In this document: one piece after another, positions 6,070-11,355 of the stretch | How positions within the stretch are numbered: position 1 is the first letter of the stretch | How the letters are laid out: the number at the start of each line of letters is the position of its first letter | Origin: Paracoccaceae bacterium | GTDB lineage: Bacteria > Pseudomonadota > Alphaproteobacteria > Rhodobacterales > Rhodobacteraceae | Length of the DNA stretch: 11,355 nt | Direction: 5' to 3' | Assembly (NCBI GenBank): GCA_026982255.1 | Contig: JALSHL010000256.1 | Coordinates: 1-11,355, forward strand | The notes under the pieces: model-generated | Seen by the model: the letters and a program-made list of their open reading frames with translations, nothing else | Database searches by the model: none | What the model was told of the DNA's origin: nothing | Position numbers and translations under genes: made by a program

Positions 6070-6865
6070 ATATCAGCTGGTCCATATCCTTGGCCGGCTG
6101 CTTGCATCCGGCATCCCCGACCACCCTGGCCGGAACCCCCGCCACGGTCTTGCCTGGCGGCACGTCCTTCAACACCACGGAACCGGCGGCGACACGGCTG
6201 CAACAGCCGACGGAGATATTGCCCAGCACCTTGGCCCCTGCCCCCAGCAGCACATCGTCGCCGATTTTCGGATGCCGGTCCTGCTCCGCCTTGCCGGTGC
6301 CGCCCAGCGTCACCGAATGCAGCATGGAAACATTGTTCCCCACCACCGCGGTTTCGCCGATAACGATGGAATGGGCGTGGTCGATCATCAGTCCGGCCCC
6401 GATTTTCGCCGCCGGATGGATATCGACGCCGAAAACCTCGGATGCGCGCATCTGGATGAAATAGGCGAAATCCTGACGCCCCTGCGCCCAGAGCCAGTGC
6501 GCCATGCGATAGGCCTGCACCGCCTGATAGCCCTTGAAATACAGCAGCGGCTGGATCAGCCGGTGACAGGCGGGATCCCGTTCATACGTTGCCAGCAGAT
6601 CGGAACGCCCGATATCGCCAAGGCCGCAGTTGGCACCGTAAGCCTCGTCGAAGGCATCGCGCAGGATCGACTCGGTCATCTCGCCCGACGCGAGTTTATG
6701 CGCCATCCGATAGGAAAGCGCGCAAGCCAGAGAGTTGTGGGTCAGGATCGCCGAATAGACCAGCGAGGCCATCAGCGGCTCGGCCTCGATAATCGCGTGC
6801 GCTTCGGCGGTGATGTCCTCCCACACCGGATCGACGGGGTGGATATGTCTGCGGGCTTCGGCCAT
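6068..6865 (-). CDS. cysE: Serine O-acetyltransferase
   Basis: The enzyme transfers acetyl from acetyl-CoA to L-serine to give O-acetylserine, the committed step of cysteine synthesis, in the cytoplasm. At 265 residues it is close to E. coli CysE (273). The N-terminal helical domain (to ~140) is followed by a left-handed beta-helix of hexapeptide repeats, starting FGVDIHPAAKIGAGLMIDHA. The catalytic pair equivalent to E. coli Asp157/His158 is Asp162/His163, and the His193 equivalent is His198 in DRHPKI. The SVTLGGTGK loop and AGVPARVVG are conserved. The protein ends DMDQLI; a terminal Ile is what inserts into the CysK active site in the cysteine synthase complex, so complex formation is plausible. 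AGGAGA precedes the ATG. It converges on thrS and follows the cytochrome gene in the same direction, separated by a hairpin and with its own promoter. Confidence 0.96.
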   Translation of the reverse strand: MAEARRHIHPVDPVWEDITAEAHAIIEAEPLMASLVYSAILTHNSLACALSYRMAHKLASGEMTESILRDAFDEAYGANCGLGDIGRSDLLATYERDPACHRLIQPLLYFKGYQAVQAYRMAHWLWAQGRQDFAYFIQMRASEVFGVDIHPAAKIGAGLMIDHAHSIVIGETAVVGNNVSMLHSVTLGGTGKAEQDRHPKIGDDVLLGAGAKVLGNISVGCCSRVAAGSVVLKDVPPGKTVAGVPARVVGDAGCKQPAKDMDQLI

Positions 6866-6891
6866 TGTTTCGGTCTCCTGTTGCGCCGGCT

Positions 6892-6900
6892 AGTATAGCA
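6892..6900 (-). promoter_or_regulatory. Extended -10 promoter candidate for cysE
   Basis: On the minus strand TGCTATACT carries the extended -10 dinucleotide (TGn) followed by TATACT, five of six consensus bases. The -35 region is weak (TTCCGG at about 18 bp), as is common with extended -10 promoters. Transcription would start near 6885, about 20 nt before the cysE ATG, leaving room for the AGGAGA ribosome site. Confidence 0.5.
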
Positions 6901-7020
6901 CAGCCACGAGATACACCGGAAGGGCACGGAAAAAGCAAGCAAAACATGACCGGCGCGGCATCACGGATGTATTACCGCAGCTTGCCGGAAACCCGTCGCA
7001 CGGTCGCTCCGGCGCATGGA

Positions 7021-7046
7021 AAAGGCGGGCCGCAAGACCCGCCTTT
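7021..7046 (-). terminator. Terminator-like hairpin after the cytochrome gene
   Basis: A perfect 9-bp stem, AAAGGCGGG (7021-7029) with CCCGCCTTT (7038-7046), encloses an 8-nt loop. It lies 18 bp past the cytochrome stop. On the minus strand the 3' T-tract is only four bases, so termination may be incomplete. Between here and the cysE promoter (about 6900-7020) I see no gene. Confidence 0.65.
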
Positions 7047-7064
7047 GCACATGCCGGAACCGGA

Positions 7065-7622
7065 TTACATCCCCTTGATGGCATCCGAGGTAAAGACATA
7101 GTCGTCGCCACCGGCCCCCGAGTGGCAGGCGATACAGCCCACATCGGCCCCCTTGGCAACCATACCGGCCAGCGCCATGCCTTTCGGGTTTTTATCCAGC
7201 GTGCCGTCGGGCAGGAATTTCGCCCAGAACCAGTCCTGGTTGTCCGGATCATAGCCCGCCTCGCGCCGGAACATCACGGTCACCGCGCCAAGGTGTTTTT
7301 CCGGCTCCATCTGCACCTGTTCGGCGGTCACACCCACCGGGCCATAGTTGCGCTTGACGATCAGGTCGCCGGTCCAGCCGTTGATCGTGCCCTTGGTATA
7401 GAAGGTCTCCAGCATCATGCCGTGCGGATCGGTGCCTTCGTAGGGAACCGTTGTAATGGCGTTGTCACCGGCAAGGTTCGAGGCCTCCATCAGGTCCCAT
7501 AGAAGCTGTGCATATTCCACGTCCTCGGGGTTCCCGAACGGGGCCATATCCTGTGCGCTCGCCATGGAAAGCGGCGAAGCCAATGCGCCTGCAAGCGCCA
7601 GTCCAGCAATAAATTTTTTCAT
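7065..7622 (-). CDS. Secreted cytochrome P460-family c-type cytochrome
   Basis: The product is 185 residues. A signal peptide (res. 1-23, MKKFIAGLALAGALASPLSM then ASA) is probably cut before QDMAPFG, so the mature protein is periplasmic. One haem-c site, CIACH (Cys163, Cys166, His167), lies near the C-terminus, as in cytochrome P460 and the related beta-sheet cytochrome c' proteins. The stretches GDLIVKRNYGPVG, VTVMFRREAGYDP, DWFWAKFLPDGTLDKNPKG and SGAGGDDYVFTSD look family-like. P460 proteins oxidise hydroxylamine using a haem-Lys cross-link, while cytochrome c'-beta binds NO without it. Candidate lysines such as Lys90 are present, but alignment is needed to decide. GGAGGA gives a strong ribosome site. 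It is transcribed alone, divergent from the gene at 7804. I infer a role in NO or hydroxylamine handling. The c-type site and secretion are clear; the family is likely. Confidence 0.8.
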   Translation of the reverse strand: MKKFIAGLALAGALASPLSMASAQDMAPFGNPEDVEYAQLLWDLMEASNLAGDNAITTVPYEGTDPHGMMLETFYTKGTINGWTGDLIVKRNYGPVGVTAEQVQMEPEKHLGAVTVMFRREAGYDPDNQDWFWAKFLPDGTLDKNPKGMALAGMVAKGADVGCIACHSGAGGDDYVFTSDAIKGM

Positions 7623-7671
7623 CGTGTCCTCCGTTAAAAACGATACCCGACCCTAACAAAGCCGCGCGCCA

Positions 7672-7692
7672 TGTGTGGTAACTTGTCACACA
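7672..7692. promoter_or_regulatory. Dyad between the divergent cytochrome and small secreted-protein genes
   Basis: TGTGTG (7672-7677) and CACACA (7687-7692) form perfect 6-bp outer arms. Inner AA/TT pairs add symmetry around a central C, with two mismatched positions. The site is 49 bp upstream of the cytochrome ATG and about 110 bp upstream of the gene at 7804, so it could be an operator for either. It fits neither the CRP (TGTGA-N6-TCACA) nor the FNR spacing exactly. No regulator is assigned. Confidence 0.4.
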
Positions 7693-7803
7693 CGCCCGAT
7701 CACAAATTCCGTGAACCGACGTGAGGCTTTCGTGAATACAGAGGGCTTCGCAGGACGTGCGAAACCTGCCAGACTGTGCCGGAAACCGACCGGAGGTGCC
7801 CCC

Positions 7804-8118
7804 ATGTCCGCCATGCTGCTTGCCCTCGCCCTTGCCGTCACGCCGCCGCAAAACGGCTTTTGCGTGCGCAACCTGACGGAGGAGCCGTTGTTCTTTGCCA
7901 CCGATGCGGGCGACGGCGGGCGCAGCTATGCGGAACTGGAAAGCGGCGGGATGCTCTGCACGGCGGTATCCGGCGCCCCGGCCAAGGGATTCGTCAGCGT
8001 CTTCGCCAGCCCCGATGCCATCGAGGGCTGTTCGCGGCTGGCGCGGGCCGGCGATCTGGTCGATTTGCTGGAATACGCCGATTTCGACCGCTGCCTTTGG
8101 GCCGATCCGGTGGAATAA
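7804..8118 (+). CDS. Small secreted cysteine-containing protein, function unknown
   Basis: I do not recognise this family. The 104-residue product starts MSAMLLALALAVTPPQNGFC. Its short hydrophobic N-terminus looks like a signal peptide with cleavage before or near PPQNG. Four cysteines lie in the mature part (FCVRN, MLCTA, GCSRL, DRCLW), enough for two disulphides in the periplasm. The rest includes LTEEPLFFATDAGDGG and FVSVFASPDAIEGC, and the protein ends ADPVE. GGAGGT six bases before the ATG fixes the start; a longer in-frame reading from 7675 gives an implausible leader. It stops 73 bp before the GtrB-GtrA gene and may or may not share its transcript. It diverges from the secreted cytochrome, with the 7672-7692 dyad between them. 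Confidence 0.7.
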   Translation: MSAMLLALALAVTPPQNGFCVRNLTEEPLFFATDAGDGGRSYAELESGGMLCTAVSGAPAKGFVSVFASPDAIEGCSRLARAGDLVDLLEYADFDRCLWADPVE

Positions 8119-8191
8119 TCGCGAAAAACCTTGCACCTGCGGGCGGTTTGGTATTTTTGTGCGCATATTATCAAACCAGCGAGACTTTGAC

Positions 8192-9307
8192 GTGCCCCAT
8201 AGAATCCCCGCCGTTCAGGCCCCCGAACTTACCGTCGTCGTGCCCTGTTATAACGAGCGGGACAATGTGGCGCCGATGGTGGAAATGCTGGAGGCGGCAC
8301 TGGCGGGCACCTCGTGGGAAGTGGTCTTCGTCGATGACGACAGCCCCGACGGCACCGCAGAGGCCGTGCGCGCGCTGGCGGCGGAAAAACCCTATGTCCG
8401 GCTGCTGCACCGCATCGGACGGCGCGGGCTGGCGGGCGCCTGTATCGAGGGGATACTCTCCTCCACCGCGCCGCTGGCGGCGGTGATCGACGGCGACCTG
8501 CAACATGACGAGACCAAACTGGCCGAGATGCTGCAATGTTTCCGCGACGATCCCGCGCTCGATCTGGCGATCGGCTCGCGCAATGTGGAGGGCGGCTCCA
8601 GCGGCACCGGCCTGTCGAGCGTGCGCAAATGGGGCAGCGATCTGGCCACCACGCTGGCCAAGAAAATGCTGCGCATTACCGCCAGCGACCCGATGAGCGG
8701 GTTTTTCATGGTGCGGCGCGAGAGCTTCAACGCCATCGTGCTGGGCCTGCAGACACAGGGGTTCAAGATCCTGGCCGATATGCTGTCGGCCAGCAAGGGC
8801 AAGTGGAAGATTTGCGAGGTGCCCTATACCTTCCGCGAACGCCGGCACGGCGAAAGCAAGATGGACAGCGCCGTGACGCTGGAATTCCTCGGGCTGTTGC
8901 TGTCGCGCCTGTCCGGCGGGCTGATGTCGATCCGGTTCGTGCTGTTCGGCATGGTCGGGGTTTCGGGAATTTTCGTGCAGCTTCTGGCCGTCTGGCTGAT
9001 GCTGCGCGTGGTGCCGGAGCAGTTCGCCATCGCGCAGACGGTCGGGGTGTTCACCGCCATGACCACCAACTTTTTCCTCAACAACATGCTGACCTATCGC
9101 GACCGGGCGCTGAAAGGCGTGGCAATGCTCAGGGGGCTGTTGTCCTTCTATGTGGTCAGCGCCATCGGCGCGATTGCCAATGTCGGCGTGGCCGAGCTGA
9201 TCTATTCCAGTTTCGGCAACTGGGCCTTTGCCAGCATCGTCGGCGCCTTCATGGGGGCGCTGTGGAATTTCCTCGCCAGTTCGCTGGTAACCTGGCGGGC
9301 GCGCTAG
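8192..9307 (+). CDS. GtrB-GtrA fusion: polyprenyl-phosphate glycosyltransferase with GtrA membrane domain
   Basis: This is a 371-residue fusion. Residues ~12-235 are a GT-A family 2 domain of the dolichol-phosphate-mannose synthase/GtrB type: VVVPCYNERDNV, VVFVDDDSPDGTAEAV, AVIDGDLQHDE with the metal-binding DGD (100-102), ASDPMSGFFMVRRE, and YTFRERRHGESKMD. It should move a sugar from a nucleotide donor to undecaprenyl phosphate on the cytoplasmic face. Residues ~247-371 have four membrane helices with the GtrA signatures NFFLNNMLTYRD and WNFLASSLVTWRAR; GtrA proteins are thought to help flip the lipid-linked sugar. Start: GTG at 8192, with GAGA seven bases upstream, chosen because the GT2 fold begins right after it and no ATG exists before 8276. 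A TATTAT box (8166-8171) could be its -10, but no good -35 is visible. The next gene starts with no gap. The sugar cannot be told from sequence. Confidence 0.9.
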   Translation: MPHRIPAVQAPELTVVVPCYNERDNVAPMVEMLEAALAGTSWEVVFVDDDSPDGTAEAVRALAAEKPYVRLLHRIGRRGLAGACIEGILSSTAPLAAVIDGDLQHDETKLAEMLQCFRDDPALDLAIGSRNVEGGSSGTGLSSVRKWGSDLATTLAKKMLRITASDPMSGFFMVRRESFNAIVLGLQTQGFKILADMLSASKGKWKICEVPYTFRERRHGESKMDSAVTLEFLGLLLSRLSGGLMSIRFVLFGMVGVSGIFVQLLAVWLMLRVVPEQFAIAQTVGVFTAMTTNFFLNNMLTYRDRALKGVAMLRGLLSFYVVSAIGAIANVGVAELIYSSFGNWAFASIVGAFMGALWNFLASSLVTWRAR

Positions 9308-10744
9308 ATGGCAACAGGGCGGCAGGTGCGGGCACTCTGGCTGATCCTCGGCACCGGTCTGCTGGCCAGGGTCCTGCTGGCGGTCTATCTGCCGCTCGCC
9401 ATCGACGAAACCTATGCCATCGCCGTGTCGCGGGAATTCAGCTGGTCATTCTTCGACCATCCGCCGCTGGGGTTCTGGTCGGCGGCCGTGTCCGGCGCGC
9501 TGTTCGGCGAAAGCTATCCGGCGTTCCGCCTGCCCTATCTGCTCTATGGTCTCGGCACCGGTTATCTGCTGTATCGTATCGGGGCGGAACTGGCCGGGGC
9601 GCGTGCCGGTCTGTGGGCCGCCGCCCTGTATAACATCACCCCGTTTTTCGTGGTCTCCGGCGCTATGGCCGTGGTGCCGGACGGGCCGCTGGAACTGGGG
9701 CTGGCCTTTGCGATGCTCAACCTGCTGCGGGCGGCGAAAACCGGCGAAACGCGGTTCTGGCTGCGGGTGGGGATCGGTCTGGCGGTGGCTTTTGCCTCCA
9801 AGTATCAGGCGGTGCTGTTTCCGCTGGCCGTGGTGCTTTATGCGCTGGCCACCCCGTCGGCCCGGGTCTGGTTCCGCCAGAAGGGGCCGTATATTGCCAG
9901 TGCCGTGGCCCTGCTCGGGTTTCTGCCGGTGCTGGTGTGGAATGCGCAGAACGGCTGGATTTCCTTTGCCTTTCAGGGCGGGCGCGGCGGTTTCGGCTTC
10001 GATCCGCTGAATTTCGCGCGCATGGTTCTGGGGCAGACGCTCTATCTGTTGCCGGTCTCGGTTCTTGCCCTGCGCGCCATGCTGCGGGGGCTGAAAACGC
10101 CGGCGCTGCGCCTGACCGCCTTTGTGGCCATAACTCCCGTGGCGGTTTTCAACCTGCTGTATCTGTTTACCTCCGACTCGCTGCCGCACTGGCCCATGTC
10201 CGGCTGGCTGTTCGCGCTGCCGCTGGCCGGTGTGCTGCTGGCCGCGCGTCCGGCGCCGCGCCTCGTTCCCGCGCTCGGGGCGCTGTCGTGGCTGCTGGTC
10301 GCGGCGCTGGCCGTGCAGGCGCGCACCGGCCTGTTCACCCCCGACCCGCCACCCGCATGGGACCAGACGCGCGAGGTTTTCGATTGGCGCGCCCTGAAAC
10401 CGGCGCTGGAACAGAGCGGCGCGCTTGACGGGGTAGAACTGCTGGCCGCGACCGACTGGCAGGATGCGGGGATCGTTTCCACCGCACTCGGCGGGACCTA
10501 TCCGGTGCGGGTGCTGGACGATGCGCCGCACCATTTCGCCTTTATGTCCGGCCCGCGCACCGGTGGCAGGGGATTGCTGCTGCGCCCTGTCTATGCCGCC
10601 GATACCGAAGCCGCTGCCGCCGAACTGCTGCGTATGGCCCGCGCCATCGACCCGCAGGCCCGCGCCCTGCCCCCCGTTGTGCTGGAGCGCGGCAGCACGC
10701 CCTATATCGTCGTTCTGCCCGTGTCGCTGGAATTCCCCGAATAG
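9308..10744 (+). CDS. PMT/ArnT-like membrane glycosyltransferase (GT-C fold)
   Basis: The 478-residue product is a multi-spanning inner-membrane protein of the GT39/GT83 (PMT/ArnT) superfamily, which transfers a sugar from a polyprenyl-phosphate carrier to an acceptor on the periplasmic side. The first periplasmic loop carries the expected acidic pair in LAIDETYA (Asp33, Glu34) and then FFDHPPLGFW (Asp50). Further typical pieces are VVPDGPLE (Asp125), ASKYQ (Lys165), LVWNAQNGWISF and LPHWPMSGW. About ten helices run to residue ~345. A soluble C-terminal domain follows, starting TPDPPPAWDQTREVFDWRAL. The ATG at 9308 follows the TAG of the fusion gene directly, so it is translated by coupling. 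With GtrB-GtrA it makes a complete make-flip-transfer set. The acceptor could be lipid A, O-antigen, another glycan or a protein; ArnT itself is not claimed. Confidence 0.88.
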   Translation: MATGRQVRALWLILGTGLLARVLLAVYLPLAIDETYAIAVSREFSWSFFDHPPLGFWSAAVSGALFGESYPAFRLPYLLYGLGTGYLLYRIGAELAGARAGLWAAALYNITPFFVVSGAMAVVPDGPLELGLAFAMLNLLRAAKTGETRFWLRVGIGLAVAFASKYQAVLFPLAVVLYALATPSARVWFRQKGPYIASAVALLGFLPVLVWNAQNGWISFAFQGGRGGFGFDPLNFARMVLGQTLYLLPVSVLALRAMLRGLKTPALRLTAFVAITPVAVFNLLYLFTSDSLPHWPMSGWLFALPLAGVLLAARPAPRLVPALGALSWLLVAALAVQARTGLFTPDPPPAWDQTREVFDWRALKPALEQSGALDGVELLAATDWQDAGIVSTALGGTYPVRVLDDAPHHFAFMSGPRTGGRGLLLRPVYAADTEAAAAELLRMARAIDPQARALPPVVLERGSTPYIVVLPVSLEFPE

Positions 10745-10750
10745 CCGCGT

Positions 10751-10801
10751 TTTCGCTTTGGCTTCCCCGCGCGGCTGTCGTATGAACGGGACAAAGCGAA
10801 A
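10751..10801 (+). promoter_or_regulatory. Inverted repeat in the RACo gene leader
   Basis: TTTCGCTTTG (10751-10760) and CAAAGCGAAA (10792-10801) are perfect 10-bp arms separated by 31 bp. Inside is a short CCGCGCGG palindrome (10767-10774). The right arm touches the purine-rich ribosome site (AGAGAGA) of the gene at 10810. It could be an RNA hairpin affecting translation or two half-sites for a regulator. No T-run follows, so it is not an intrinsic terminator. Confidence 0.5.
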
Positions 10802-10809
10802 GAGAGACC

Positions 10810-11355
10810 ATGAGCAAAGACCCCCTCGTCATATTCACCCCCTCCGGCAAACGCGGCCGGTTCCCTGTCGGCACCAAAGTGCTAGACGCGGCGCGCCAGC
10901 TTGGCGTTGACCTCGATTCCGTTTGCGGCGGGCGGGGGATTTGCTCGAAATGCCAGATCACCCCGATGTTCGGGGATTTTCCGAAACACGGTGTCAACGT
11001 GCAGCCCGACGCCCTGTCGGAATGGAACGCGGTGGAGGAACGCTACAAATCCAAGCGCCACCTGATCGACGGGCGGCGGCTGGGCTGTCAGGCGACGGTG
11101 CAGGGCGATGTCATCATCGACGTGCCGCCGGAAAGCCAGGTGCATAAACAGGTGGTGCGCAAACGGGCCGAGGCGCGCGAGATCACGCTGGATGCCGCCA
11201 CACGGCTGTATCTGGTCGAGGTGGCAGAGCCGGACATGCACGACCCCTCGGGCGATCTGGAACGGCTGGTCGCGGCGCTGGAGGAACAATGGGACCTGTC
11301 GGGCGTGACGGCGGACCTCGGTATTCTGGACACGCTGCAACAGACCCTGCGCAAG
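10810..11355 (+). CDS. RACo-type corrinoid-activating protein, N-terminal part (cut by window edge)
   Basis: 182 codons are visible and the frame is open to the window edge. RACo proteins use a [2Fe-2S] cluster and an ASKHA ATPase domain to return inactive Co(II) corrinoid to Co(I) in methyltransferase systems. The plant-type ferredoxin domain spans res. ~5-105. Cluster ligands are Cys39, Cys45 and Cys48 (VCGGRGICSKC), and Cys93 (RRLGCQATVQGD). After VIIDVPPESQ comes a linker and the start of the middle domain (ITLDAATRLYLVEVAEPDMH, then LERLVAALEEQW). The ASKHA domain itself would lie to the right of the window. The ATG at 10810 has AGAGAGA just upstream. Plain ferredoxins end near residue 110, so the continuation argues for RACo. 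It is the natural partner of the methyl-H4F:corrinoid methyltransferase at 2242, although seven unrelated genes separate them. Confidence 0.88.
   Translation, partial: MSKDPLVIFTPSGKRGRFPVGTKVLDAARQLGVDLDSVCGGRGICSKCQITPMFGDFPKHGVNVQPDALSEWNAVEERYKSKRHLIDGRRLGCQATVQGDVIIDVPPESQVHKQVVRKRAEAREITLDAATRLYLVEVAEPDMHDPSGDLERLVAALEEQWDLSGVTADLGILDTLQQTLRK

Noticed and set aside
7672..7692. CRP/FNR site assignment for the dyad
   Set aside because: Half-site spacing is one base off the CRP pattern and the FNR TTGAT/ATCAA halves are missing, so it is listed only as an unassigned dyad.
9446..10534. Leftward open frame of 362 codons opposite the PMT-like gene
   Set aside because: Low-complexity Arg/Gln/Gly-rich product with no recognisable domain; the sense strand encodes a coherent membrane enzyme.
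9308..10744. Naming the PMT-like gene arnT
   Set aside because: The GT-C motifs fit the superfamily, but no aminoarabinose synthesis genes are nearby and the substrate cannot be read from the sequence.

Overview
This window looks like the chromosome of a GC-rich alphaproteobacterium, most likely a member of the Rhodobacteraceae (Roseobacter group). The reasons are the high GC at third codon positions, the NCPCH form of the ThrRS zinc motif, and a one-carbon gene set (PF13769-type small protein, MTHFR-like protein, methyl-H4F:corrinoid methyltransferase, RACo) that I associate with that family. I see no rRNA, tRNA, CRISPR, insertion sequence or phage gene.

Left part (1-3230): metF runs leftward off the window edge. 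Diverging from it is a tight three-gene rightward operon: a small protein of the family misnamed 'virulence factor', an atypical methylenetetrahydrofolate reductase-like protein, and a pterin-binding methyltetrahydrofolate:corrinoid methyltransferase. A clear intrinsic terminator ends the operon. The last gene of the window (10810 onward) is the [2Fe-2S] N-terminal part of a RACo-type corrinoid-reactivating protein. Together these suggest a tetrahydrofolate/corrinoid methyl-transfer pathway, such as demethylation of methylated amines or betaines. Its corrinoid protein and substrate-specific methyltransferase are not in this window.

Middle part (3230-6070): directly after the terminator lie three perfect palindromes of 30, 22 and 36 bp. 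They share one 20-bp core and their centres are 77 and 78 bp apart. The core resembles a LacI-family operator, but no regulator gene is nearby. They precede a polytopic membrane protein of unknown function, followed by thrS.

Right part (6070-10745): a bidirectional terminator separates thrS from convergent cysE. Next comes a leftward secreted cytochrome P460-like c-type cytochrome. Diverging from it are a small secreted cysteine-containing protein and a two-gene glycosylation unit: a GtrB-GtrA fusion, then a PMT/ArnT-like membrane glycosyltransferase with no base between stop and start. This unit could make, flip and transfer a polyprenyl-phosphate sugar to an envelope acceptor. A 65-bp gap with a 10-bp-arm inverted repeat then leads into the RACo gene.

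Most of the window is ordinary. The parts that deserve a second look are the palindrome array, the corrinoid module split around unrelated genes, and its uncharacterised small first gene.
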